Source: an uncultured Solobacterium sp. (GTDB lineage: Bacteria; Bacillota_I; Bacilli_A; Erysipelotrichales; Erysipelotrichaceae). Taken from it: a stretch of DNA of 25,230 nucleotides. Of the stretch, positions 14,522 through 21,936 are shown in pieces (positions within the stretch are counted from its first letter, which is position 1; each line of letters opens with the position of its first letter). Below the pieces are notes generated by a model, which saw only the letters and a program-made list of their open reading frames with translations, searched no databases and was not told the DNA's origin. The DNA lies in assembly GCA_938039295.1 (NCBI GenBank), contig CALHUY010000056.1:1-25230 (forward strand), read 5' to 3'. Position numbers and translations under genes: made by a program.

Positions 14522-15999
14522 TATCTCGAATCTCCTTTTGCCTGTAACTGAATACGAGGATCAACAACTGTTACGAGTAAGTCACCTAATAACAAGGCAA
14601 AAATAGAAACAGCAGTGAAAATGAATGTTAGACCAATAACCATTGGGTTATTATACGCCTTAATACTATCTGGCAACATCTTACCCATACCAGGAATCGC
14701 AAACACAGTTTCTGTAATAACTGCACCAGAAATTGTAAGAATAACTGCTGCTGGGAAACCATTTACGAACGGAATAATCGCATTACGTAAAATATGTGTA
14801 CGGAAGATTTCACTATTGGAAAGACCCTTCGCACGCGCAAACTTAACATAGTCAGAACTCGACTGGTCAACCATGTAACGTCTGATCCATAACATCTGTC
14901 CACCTGTACTTAATAAACCAAGAATTAAGACAGGCATAATGTATGAGCGTATATCATGTGCACCATATACCGGGAATTTATCAGGTAAGCCAAACTGCAT
15001 ACCAATTGATCTAACGAAATAGATAAATGCAAGTGATGGGACAGCACTCATAATATTGATATAAACTGTACCAAGCTTATCTTGCCACTTACCCTTATTG
15101 GCAGCCATCACCATACCAGCCGGAATACCAAATAGGTAAGTAATTAATAACGCAATTAAACCTTGAATTGCGGATGTAGTTACCATTGATGGATCTAGTA
15201 AGTTAGAAGAACAGTTTGCATAGTTGTCATTAAACTTACTCTTATCAATGCTATCTAATAGTTCAGTGTATTTATAAGTACAAGAATGTAAATTTACAGC
15301 TGAAGAAGTAGTCTTTCCTGTTTCAAAAGTTACTTCTTGGCTATTTGCATTACCTTGGGATTGTGTAATAACTGTAGTTACGTCAACACCACTAAATGTT
15401 GGGTAAGAAATACCAAAATTCAACCCAACGATATTCTGGTGAATAAATGGGAAGCTTCCATCCATATATACTAGATACTTATGTTCACATCCTGCACACT
15501 TAATTGCAGGTAATCCGTTATAGTCATTTTCAATATAGACTTTTCTTTCCATATTTTCATTATGACCATCATACATTCTCCATGGATGATCTACTTCAAT
15601 TAACTTACTAAACCAGTTGAAAACAAGTTCAGGAACAGAATAGTCCTTATATGCATAGTATTTACCATCAGAATATGTATTAACTGTATATCCTTTTGCA
15701 ATATACTTAGCAACTTGATCCTTTAATAAATCAGAATCAGCCACCATGCATGCATCATAGTCACTTGTATTTGCACAAATGTCCTTCTGCTCATCATAGC
15801 GTAAATAACCTAGAGTCTTCCAGGTGTTGTATTTGTATTTTGTTTTATCATCCGCACTCTTCAACTTCTGGTAAGTTGTATCAGTTGTAAAGATATCGTC
15901 GCGCGGAGTTAGCGTATAGACCAAAACTAATGCGATAGTAACAACCGCAAAAATCGAGAAGAACGATCTGATTACACGGCCTAAAATATAACGCTTCAT
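14521..15999 (-). CDS. oppB: Oligopeptide ABC transporter permease OppB/AmiC with large external insert
   Basis: This permease subunit has 492 residues, far longer than classic OppB (about 310) but close to streptococcal AmiC. The first helix is at about 11-30. Residues 31-272 form a large predicted extracytoplasmic domain, and the remaining helices and the EAA loop (ARAKGLSNSEIFRTHILRNA) follow. The external domain has six cysteines (75, 84, 168, 171, 240, 263), so disulfide bonds are possible. GTG at 16008 is in frame, but GGTGA 5 bases before the ATG at 15999, and the MKRYILGRVIRS start, favour 15999. It is the first gene of the four-gene oppBCDF unit, with a promoter upstream and downstream of the oppA terminator. 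Confidence 0.92.
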   Translation of the reverse strand: MKRYILGRVIRSFFSIFAVVTIALVLVYTLTPRDDIFTTDTTYQKLKSADDKTKYKYNTWKTLGYLRYDEQKDICANTSDYDACMVADSDLLKDQVAKYIAKGYTVNTYSDGKYYAYKDYSVPELVFNWFSKLIEVDHPWRMYDGHNENMERKVYIENDYNGLPAIKCAGCEHKYLVYMDGSFPFIHQNIVGLNFGISYPTFSGVDVTTVITQSQGNANSQEVTFETGKTTSSAVNLHSCTYKYTELLDSIDKSKFNDNYANCSSNLLDPSMVTTSAIQGLIALLITYLFGIPAGMVMAANKGKWQDKLGTVYINIMSAVPSLAFIYFVRSIGMQFGLPDKFPVYGAHDIRSYIMPVLILGLLSTGGQMLWIRRYMVDQSSSDYVKFARAKGLSNSEIFRTHILRNAIIPFVNGFPAAVILTISGAVITETVFAIPGMGKMLPDSIKAYNNPMVIGLTFIFTAVSIFALLLGDLLVTVVDPRIQLQAKGDSR

Positions 16000-16029
16000 A
16001 TAACTCACCCCTACCTTTTCATAGTAGTT

Positions 16030-16038
16030 ATAATACCA
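16030..16038 (-). promoter_or_regulatory. Possible proximal extended -10 promoter of oppBCDF
   Basis: TGGTATTAT on the minus strand is an extended -10 about 31 bases before the oppB ATG. No good -35 is present. It could act alongside the stronger distal promoter at 16128-16155. Confidence 0.35.
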
Positions 16039-16127
16039 TATAAGACTTACTATTTCACTAAAATATAAATTTTTTCATAATTAATTTCATTATATTTTTC
16101 ATTTTCATAGAATATGAATATTTATTC

Positions 16128-16155
16128 ATTATAGAAAATTCATTTAGGTTACCAA
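16128..16155 (-). promoter_or_regulatory. Distal promoter of oppBCDF
   Basis: On the minus strand TTGGTA (16150-16155) and a perfect TATAAT (16128-16133) are spaced by 16 bases. It lies after the oppA terminator and would give an AT-rich leader of about 120 bases with no recognised riboswitch. Confidence 0.6.
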
Positions 16156-16171
16156 CGTTTTAATACTGCCC

Positions 16172-16218
16172 TAACCAAAGAAAAGACAGATTCATTCAAT
16201 AATGATATCTGTCTTTTC
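16172..16218 (-). terminator. Terminator (possibly leaky) between oppA and oppB
   Basis: A 12-bp perfect stem, GAAAAGACAGAT (16180-16191) with ATCTGTCTTTTC (16207-16218), has a 15-base loop and a short T-rich tail on the minus strand. It lies 39 bases past the oppA stop codon. The broken T tract suggests that some transcription reads through into oppB. Confidence 0.7.
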
Positions 16219-16257
16219 ATTTGTTTATGAAAATTTACGATGTAAAGATTCTAGATT

Positions 16258-18240
16258 TTATTTGCCAGTATTCTTAGCGCGTTCTGCTAACCAAGCTTCC
16301 TTAGCTTCATAGTAGTCCTTATTAGTTGTAATATCCTTTTGGATACGAACAAACTTGAACTTATTACCACCCTGTCCAGCTACTGAGTATGGTCCTGTGA
16401 ATGGAACCTTTCTAGAAACAGTGTTTGCAACCGCTGTGCAGTGAACTGGAATTGAGAATGCGTTAGCAATTAACCATGCATCAACCTTAGCAAATGCTGT
16501 ATAACGCTCATCTAAGCTTGATGTAACTGCATCAGCTGCTTTGTAGAGTTCGCCATATTCAGCTAAATTGATAGCATCCATAGCAACCTTATCAGATTCT
16601 TCGAAGTTATCCGTATCAGCAGTACCATTTAGACCTACTGTATATAACATATCACCGTTTGTTGGGTTGTAGATGTTTAAGTAACTTCTTGGATCTAAGT
16701 AGTCTGGGTTCCAACCTACTGCTGTAGAGATATCCCAGTCAGAATCATTACCACTATTTACAAGGTATGTTGCCTTATAGTAGTTGTCCTTGTCGATTGG
16801 CATAACGTTGATTTGAATTTGTCCATCTGTAGCATCTTCGATAGACTTCTTCAAGGAGTTAGCCTGGTTAACTGTAAATGACATTGTTGAAAGTGTTACT
16901 AAGTCTAGAGAAACAGGTAATGTTAATCCAGCTTCAGCAACTGCCTTAGCAAGTAATTCCTTAGCTCTTTCTGGGTTGTAGTATGGATCTTGTCCTTCAG
17001 ATAGATCTAATGACTTACCGAATACATCTGTCATTTCTGTTACAAACTTAGCTACTGTATTACCATAGTCTTCACCATTAATCTGTACAAAGTTTGTAGG
17101 TACTAATTCATTACGTAATACTGCCTTCGCTGCTGTTTCGTCACCAACTCTTTGCATTAAGTATGGAACTCTGTTAAATGCAGCTTGTAAAGCAAGACGG
17201 AAGTTCTTATTTAGGATAGCCTTATGTGTGTTTTCCTTTTCGGCATCTGTTGTCTTGTTTGTGTTATTGAATGAACGACGGTTATAGTTGAATGAAACTG
17301 TAAATGTTCCACTATCTGGCATTGGGAGATATACATTATCCTTGTACTTCTCCATGTATGCATTAAATTCATCAGTTGACCATGTACCACGGATAGAAGC
17401 AGCTGTATATGTACCAGCTTCGAAGCCGTTCATGATTGAGTGGTCATCAGAACCATCATCATATGTATAAGTTACCTTATTAATATATACGTGTTCTGCA
17501 TCCCAGTAGTTCTGATTCTTTGTAAACTCAACGATAGACTTAGCTGTGTTATTTGTTAATAAGTATCCACCATTGTAAAGAATAGATGTTGGATCAACAA
17601 TACCAAACTCACATGCATTCAAGTCTGGAGAACCTAACTTACATCCAGAACCCTTCGAATTTAAGAAGTCTTCATTAATTGGGAATAAGATACCATATGT
17701 TGTTAATGAATAGAAATAAGATGCTGGCTGTTCAAGTGTATACTTCAATGTATAGTCATCAACTGCCTCTACACCTACCTTATCGAATGTAACTTCACCT
17801 GCTTTATATTCAGAGAAGTTTTTGATAAGACCTTCTACTAAGTATGATGTACCAGACTTAAAGTCTGCTGCGTGTTGAAGACCAGTTACGAAGTCTTGTG
17901 CCTTTAATTCAGCATATTCTTCGCCTTCATTTGTTACCCACTTAACACCCTTACGAATCTTAAATGTCCATTCTGTCTTATCATCATTTACTTCATAAGA
18001 CTCAGCTAGAGCAGGTACATAGTTACCATACTTATCATTTTCTAATAAGCCGTCAACAAAGTTTGCTGTATTTTCGTTATCAACAGCCTTGTTGGAAACT
18101 GTGTAGTCTAAGCTCTGCATATCTAAAGAATAGATGGATCTAAAGTCTTCAGATTGTGATGCAGTTGTCTGTCCACCTTTGCCATTGCAACCTGCAAGAG
18201 CTAAAATAGCGGCAAGAGAACCCAATAGTGCTTTTTTCAT
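16258..18240 (-). CDS. oppA: Oligopeptide-binding lipoprotein OppA/AmiA
   Basis: This extracytoplasmic peptide receptor has 660 residues, matching the length of streptococcal AmiA. The signal peptide ends in the lipobox LALAGC with Cys18 as the lipid anchor, followed by a flexible, Gly/Ser/Gln-rich linker. Family features follow: SLDMQSLDYTVSNKAVDNEN near 38-57 and the KTEWTFKIRKGVKW segment near 88-101, typical of SBP family 5. Cys200 and Cys210 lie ten residues apart in an apparent insert before the SILYNGGYLL motif, and Cys601 is a third mature cysteine. GAGGAAGAGGAA precedes the ATG. It is transcribed from its own strong promoter with a nearby cre-like site, and a terminator follows, so it is probably made in excess over the permease. 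Confidence 0.94.
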   Translation of the reverse strand: MKKALLGSLAAILALAGCNGKGGQTTASQSEDFRSIYSLDMQSLDYTVSNKAVDNENTANFVDGLLENDKYGNYVPALAESYEVNDDKTEWTFKIRKGVKWVTNEGEEYAELKAQDFVTGLQHAADFKSGTSYLVEGLIKNFSEYKAGEVTFDKVGVEAVDDYTLKYTLEQPASYFYSLTTYGILFPINEDFLNSKGSGCKLGSPDLNACEFGIVDPTSILYNGGYLLTNNTAKSIVEFTKNQNYWDAEHVYINKVTYTYDDGSDDHSIMNGFEAGTYTAASIRGTWSTDEFNAYMEKYKDNVYLPMPDSGTFTVSFNYNRRSFNNTNKTTDAEKENTHKAILNKNFRLALQAAFNRVPYLMQRVGDETAAKAVLRNELVPTNFVQINGEDYGNTVAKFVTEMTDVFGKSLDLSEGQDPYYNPERAKELLAKAVAEAGLTLPVSLDLVTLSTMSFTVNQANSLKKSIEDATDGQIQINVMPIDKDNYYKATYLVNSGNDSDWDISTAVGWNPDYLDPRSYLNIYNPTNGDMLYTVGLNGTADTDNFEESDKVAMDAINLAEYGELYKAADAVTSSLDERYTAFAKVDAWLIANAFSIPVHCTAVANTVSRKVPFTGPYSVAGQGGNKFKFVRIQKDITTNKDYYEAKEAWLAERAKNTGK

Positions 18241-18260
18241 AAATTCCTCTTCCTCCTATG

Positions 18261-18282
18261 TTAAGAGAACTTCCTCTCTTAA
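18261..18282 (-). promoter_or_regulatory. 5' stem-loop in the oppA leader
   Basis: TTAAGAGA (18261-18268) pairs perfectly with TCTCTTAA (18275-18282) around a 6-base loop. The predicted transcript starts near 18286, so the stem would begin within a few bases of the 5' end and stop before the ribosome site. This position is typical of a 5' mRNA-stabilising hairpin. Function is inferred. Confidence 0.5.
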
Positions 18283-18292
18283 TATACCAGTA

Positions 18293-18321
18293 ATATTACG
18301 CAAATCCTAAAATGATGTCAA
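18293..18321 (-). promoter_or_regulatory. Strong oppA promoter
   Basis: A perfect TTGACA (18316-18321) and TAATAT (18293-18298) are spaced by exactly 17 bases on the minus strand. It is the best -35 element in the window. Confidence 0.8.
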
Positions 18322-18326
18322 TAGTT

Positions 18327-18340
18327 TGTAAACGCTTTTG
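18327..18340 (+). promoter_or_regulatory. Candidate catabolite-responsive element (cre) upstream of oppA
   Basis: TGTAAACGCTTTTG matches the CcpA consensus TGWAANCGNTNWCA at 12 of 14 positions, with a perfect TGTAAACG half. It ends 5 bases upstream of the oppA -35. A cre at this place may activate rather than block transcription, which cannot be decided from sequence. Confidence 0.45.
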
Positions 18341-18383
18341 AAAATATTTCTTGAAATTTTTTTCTTACATGAAAATATTTTCA
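18339..18383. repeat. Twin AT-rich palindromic elements upstream of the oppA promoter
   Basis: TGAAAATATTTC (18339-18350) and TGAAAATATTTTCA (18370-18383) share their first 11 bases and are 31 bases apart start to start, close to three helical turns. The second copy is a perfect 14-bp palindrome. The first copy overlaps the edge of the cre-like site. They could be paired operators or an UP-like element. Confidence 0.45.
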
Positions 18384-18446
18384 CTAATCTATCCTTCAGA
18401 TATAACTATGTGATATTCACTTCCTTCAACTCTCAACCTATTTCTA

Positions 18447-18455
18447 TGATATAAT
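18447..18455 (+). promoter_or_regulatory. Extended -10 promoter of tRNA-Ser
   Basis: TGATATAAT is a perfect -10 with the TGn extension, 11 bases before the tRNA 5' end. The -35 region is weak. Confidence 0.55.
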
Positions 18456-18466
18456 TGTTCAGCGTT

Positions 18467-18555
18467 GGAGAAGTACCCAAGAGGCTGAAGGGGGCGGTTT
18501 CGAAAACCGCTAGACGTGAAAGCGTGCGGGGGTTCAAATCCCTTCTTCTCCGCCA
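18467..18555 (+). tRNA. tRNA-Ser (anticodon CGA)
   Basis: This is a complete class II tRNA gene. The acceptor arms GGAGAAG (18467-18473) and CTTCTCC (18545-18551) pair fully, and G is the discriminator base at 18552. The anticodon stem GCGGT/ACCGC encloses the loop TTCGAAA, so the anticodon is CGA and reads codon UCG. A long variable arm, as required for serine tRNA, and the T loop GTTCAAATC are present. The 3' CCA is encoded (18553-18555). It is followed at once by a terminator. Confidence 0.97.
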
Positions 18556-18560
18556 TATGA

Positions 18561-18587
18561 AAAGCCTGTTACACAACAGGCTTTTTC
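18561..18587. terminator. Bidirectional terminator between tRNA-Ser and the ABC-F gene
   Basis: AAAGCCTGTT (18561-18570) pairs perfectly with AACAGGCTTT (18575-18584) around a 4-base loop. T runs follow on both strands. It ends the tRNA transcript and lies directly after the ABC-F stop codon. Confidence 0.88.
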
Positions 18588-20453
18588 TTATGCAACTTCT
18601 TCTAATAATGATGCCCATCTTTCTTCTAGATGTGCCAATTCATTATGAATATCATCGATATCCTGATCTAAGTCATTCATCTTTTGATAATCTTGATAAT
18701 ATTCTGGTTCAAAGCGAAGCTCACGCATTTCTTCTAGCTCTGCTTCCTTTTCTGTAATCAGGCGTTCTAGTTTTGCAATCTCACGACGACGTGCTTCTGG
18801 AGATAACGCCCTCTTCACTTCCTTTTTATTAATTGGTTCATCATTTGATTGTTTGACTTCTTTGACTTGTAATGGTTCTTGGTTCATGTATTCATCGTAA
18901 GTTTGATTTACAAACCGACAACCATCATTACTAAGAATTAATAAACCTGTAGCCATCTGCTGAATGAAGTAACGATCATGTGAAACAAATAAGATTGATC
19001 CTGTAAATCCTTTTAAGGATAACTCCAGTGCTTCTTTACCTGGAATATCTAAGTGGTTTGTAGGTTCGTCCAGTATTAACATATTTGCATGTTGTAATAA
19101 TAGCTTTACAAAGGAGAGTCGTACCTTTTCCCCACCTGATAAAACATCAACTGTTTTAAATACATCATCTGCAGAAAATAAGAATTGACCTAATACACTT
19201 CGAACTGTTGTTCGATCTAAATCTGGGTATTCATCCCACACTTCTTCTAGTACTGTTTTGCCAGAAGAGAATTGTGCAAGCTGCTGATCAAAGTATCCCT
19301 GCTCAATTTGATGGCCAAATAAGAAGCTGCCAGATAAAGCAGGTACAATATTCATTAGCGTCTTTACAAACGTTGATTTTCCAGTACCATTTGGACCAAT
19401 AATCGCAATTCTATCTCCACGACGCATCTTCATTGAAATTGTCGTAAGAACATGATCATATCCAATCGCAAGATTTTCAACTTCTAGCACTTTCTCGCCA
19501 CCCTTTACGCGTGGTGTAAATTTGGCATGGAATGTTTTATCATCTGTCTGATCAACTTCAATACGATCCATACGTTCCAAGTATTTTATTTTAGATTGTG
19601 CAAAAGCTGCTTTATTCTTTTTATAACGGAACTTTTCAATCAAAGCTTCTAAGCGTTGAATATCTTTCTGTTGTCTTGCGTATGCGGATTGTTGGCGCTC
19701 AATATCATTTTCACGTTGGATGACATAGTTAGAATAATTACCCGAATAGCGCTTCATCTTTCCGTATTCCATATTATATACAACATCGACTGTATGATCT
19801 AAGAACATACGGTCATGTGATACGATAACTACAGCCTTGGGGTAATTCTTTACATACCCTTCTAGCCACTCAATCGCATCGATATCCAAATGGTTTGTAG
19901 GCTCATCTAACAATAAGATATCCGGTTTTGATAATAGTAGCTTTACAAATGCGATACGTGTCTTTTGTCCACCGGAGAATTCACCAATTTTCTTCTGAAG
20001 ATCTTCGATTGGAAATCCAAAACGTGTAAAGACTGTTTTCATTTCCGATTCCCAGTGATACCCATTCATCGCTTCAAACTGTTCTTGAACCGTTGCGTAT
20101 TGCGCAAGAGTCTTTTCACTCGCATCTATTTCCATTTGCTTTTCTAATTCATGCATTCTTGCCTGCATTTCAAATACCGGTTCGTATATTAGACGTAACT
20201 CCTCTTCAACCGTTCTTTCATCATGTGGTAATACCTTCTGTGACAAGTAGCCTATCACTGAATTATTTTGTTGTGAGATGGTACCTTTATCAAATTGTTC
20301 TTCCCCACACATACAGCGCAAAAAGGTTGTCTTCCCACAACCATTTCTGCCAACGAGGGCGATTTTCTCTGTACCTTTAATCTCAAAATTAACATCTTCA
20401 AAGATTGTATCGACGCCATAATATTTTGAGGCTTTACTAACTTGATATAACAT
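18588..20453 (-). CDS. ABC-F family ATPase (YdiF-like), ribosome-associated
   Basis: This soluble protein of 621 residues has two ABC domains and no membrane segments. The first has Walker A GRNGCGKT (35-42) and signature FSGGQK; the second has GPNGTGKST and LSGGEK. Both Walker B motifs read ILLLDEPTNHLDI or similar, the ABC-F hallmark. The linker between domains is rich in Arg, Lys and Gln, as in the tRNA-contacting arm. The C terminus is a charged coiled coil (about 550-621), as in Bacillus YdiF. ABC-F proteins bind the ribosomal E site and relieve stalled translation; some give antibiotic resistance. Its place next to tsaD, rimI and rex supports a YdiF-like housekeeping role. An in-frame ATG at 20504 was rejected in favour of 20453, which has a perfect GGAGGTAA. 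Confidence 0.93.
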   Translation of the reverse strand: MLYQVSKASKYYGVDTIFEDVNFEIKGTEKIALVGRNGCGKTTFLRCMCGEEQFDKGTISQQNNSVIGYLSQKVLPHDERTVEEELRLIYEPVFEMQARMHELEKQMEIDASEKTLAQYATVQEQFEAMNGYHWESEMKTVFTRFGFPIEDLQKKIGEFSGGQKTRIAFVKLLLSKPDILLLDEPTNHLDIDAIEWLEGYVKNYPKAVVIVSHDRMFLDHTVDVVYNMEYGKMKRYSGNYSNYVIQRENDIERQQSAYARQQKDIQRLEALIEKFRYKKNKAAFAQSKIKYLERMDRIEVDQTDDKTFHAKFTPRVKGGEKVLEVENLAIGYDHVLTTISMKMRRGDRIAIIGPNGTGKSTFVKTLMNIVPALSGSFLFGHQIEQGYFDQQLAQFSSGKTVLEEVWDEYPDLDRTTVRSVLGQFLFSADDVFKTVDVLSGGEKVRLSFVKLLLQHANMLILDEPTNHLDIPGKEALELSLKGFTGSILFVSHDRYFIQQMATGLLILSNDGCRFVNQTYDEYMNQEPLQVKEVKQSNDEPINKKEVKRALSPEARRREIAKLERLITEKEAELEEMRELRFEPEYYQDYQKMNDLDQDIDDIHNELAHLEERWASLLEEVA

Positions 20454-20464
20454 CGTTACCTCCA

Positions 20465-20502
20465 TAAAAATGGAAGTGGCAGCCGTTTGCAGTACCACTC
20501 CC
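20465..20502 (-). terminator. Hairpin between asnS and the ABC-F gene (terminator or attenuator)
   Basis: On the minus strand GGGAGTGG (20495-20502) pairs with CCACTTCC (20472-20479) with one G-T pair, and ATTTTT follows. The T tract ends just 2-3 bases before the GGAGG of the ABC-F gene. The gene therefore depends on read-through, unless a promoter is hidden in the 64-base gap. Confidence 0.6.
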
Positions 20503-20517
20503 ATATCGTTATTTCTT

Positions 20518-21906
20518 TTAGAAGTTTAAGTTTCGTGGTGTTCTTGCGAAAGGAACAACATCACGAATATTTTCCATACCAGTAATATACATTACTAAGC
20601 GTTCAAATCCTAAACCGAAACCTGCGTGTTGGCAACCACCATATCTACGTAAGTCGAGATACCATTGGTAACTTTCTGTATTCATACCAAGACCTTCCAT
20701 CTTCTTTTCAAGAATATCAAGTCTTTCTTCACGTTGGCTTCCTCCAACAAGTTCACCAACACCTGGAACCAATAAGTCACATGCGGCTACTGTCTTACCA
20801 TCATCATTACGACGCATATAGAATGCCTTAATTTCTTCTGGGTAGTCAATTAAGAATGTAGGCCCCTTAACAACCTTTTCTGTAATGTAACGCTCATGTT
20901 CAGTATTTAAATCCATACCCCAGTGAATATTGTTATTTTCAAACTTCACATCCGCATTTTTTAAGATTTCGATTGCTTCTGTGTATGGTAAACGCTTGAA
21001 AGTTGAAGTTCTTACATGCTCAAGACGTTCTAATAGAGATGTATCAATTCTTTCGTTGAAGAACGCAAGCTCTTCTGGACACATTTCCATAACATAGTTA
21101 ATGCAGTACTTCAACATATCCTCAATAACATCCATACTGTACTCTAAATCCGCAAATGCCATTTCTGGTTCAATCATCCAGAACTCAGCTGCGTGTGTTG
21201 TTGTATTAGAGTTTTCAGCACGGAATGTTGGTCCAAATGTATAGATATCTCTAAATGCCATCGCATATGCTTCAGCTTGTAGTTGACCAGATACAGTTAA
21301 TGACGCATGCTTACCAAAGAAGTCTTCTTCATAGTTTCCATCTTCACGTGTTGTAACAGTAAATGTTTCACCTGCACCTTCCGCATCGGCACCTGTGATA
21401 ATTGGTGTATGCACGTATACGAAGCCTTGATCTTGGAAGAATTGGTGAATTGCCATCGCTAGTACAGAACGTACTCTAAATACAGCAGAGAACGTATTTG
21501 TACGAGGTCTTAGATGACCAATTTCACGTAAATACTCAAATGTATGTCTCTTCTTCTGTAAAGGATATGTACTATCACACTCACCTTCCAAATTGATTTC
21601 AGTTGCCTGAATTTCAAAAGGCTGAGAAGCTTCTGGTGTTAATACAAATTTACCAACAACAGAAATTGCTGTACCTGTTAAGTACTTAGCAACTTCAGCG
21701 TAATTGGAAAGAGTATCAGAAGAATAAACAATCTGTGCATTCTTAAAGAATGTTCCATCATTTAAAGCAATAAAAGATACATTCTTGCCAGCACGGTTTG
21801 TACGAACCCATCCCTGAAGTTGGACAAAATCCAACTGGTCTAGTTCTAGTGTTGTTCCATCTTTCGCCAACTGATATAGTTCGCGGATACTCATTTCTGT
21901 AGGCAT
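20518..21906 (-). CDS. asnS: Asparaginyl-tRNA synthetase
   Basis: AsnRS charges tRNA-Asn with asparagine. The 462-residue protein has an N-terminal OB-fold anticodon domain (about 20-120: VQLQGWVRTNRAGKNVSFIA) and a class II catalytic core. Motif 2 is FRAENSNTTTHAAEFWMIEPE, and motif 3 lies in HAGFGLGFERLVMYITGM near the end. TFRAENSNTTTH is the version expected for AsnRS, whereas bacterial AspRS has a large extra domain that is absent here. The ATG is preceded by GGAG at about 11 bases, a rather long spacing. The gene starts 30 bases after the rex stop codon, with no promoter visible, so it is likely transcribed with rex. I saw no T-box leader. Confidence 0.95.
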   Translation of the reverse strand: MPTEMSIRELYQLAKDGTTLELDQLDFVQLQGWVRTNRAGKNVSFIALNDGTFFKNAQIVYSSDTLSNYAEVAKYLTGTAISVVGKFVLTPEASQPFEIQATEINLEGECDSTYPLQKKRHTFEYLREIGHLRPRTNTFSAVFRVRSVLAMAIHQFFQDQGFVYVHTPIITGADAEGAGETFTVTTREDGNYEEDFFGKHASLTVSGQLQAEAYAMAFRDIYTFGPTFRAENSNTTTHAAEFWMIEPEMAFADLEYSMDVIEDMLKYCINYVMEMCPEELAFFNERIDTSLLERLEHVRTSTFKRLPYTEAIEILKNADVKFENNNIHWGMDLNTEHERYITEKVVKGPTFLIDYPEEIKAFYMRRNDDGKTVAACDLLVPGVGELVGGSQREERLDILEKKMEGLGMNTESYQWYLDLRRYGGCQHAGFGLGFERLVMYITGMENIRDVVPFARTPRNLNF

Positions 21907-21936
21907 ACTTATACAATCTCCATTCTTATTTCTACA

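Noticed and set aside
18447..18590. tRNA-Ser as an integration site for a mobile element
   Set aside because: The tRNA is followed at once by a terminator and a housekeeping gene; there is no integrase and no repeat of the tRNA 3' end.
18433..18757. Open frames on both strands over the tRNA-Ser gene (one containing RRRRDLNPRTL, the other EVPKRLKGAVSKTARRE)
   Set aside because: Both are translations of the tRNA-Ser gene, a well-known source of false proteins in databases. The tRNA is complete and explains the sequence.
20454..20504. 17-residue N-terminal extension of the ABC-F protein
   Set aside because: The extension runs through the hairpin and has no ribosome site; GGAGGTAA directs the start to 20453, where the normal ABC-F N terminus begins. 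Kept only as part of the attenuation idea.
21907..21936. T-box leader for asnS
   Set aside because: Only 30 bases separate rex and asnS, far too short for a T-box.
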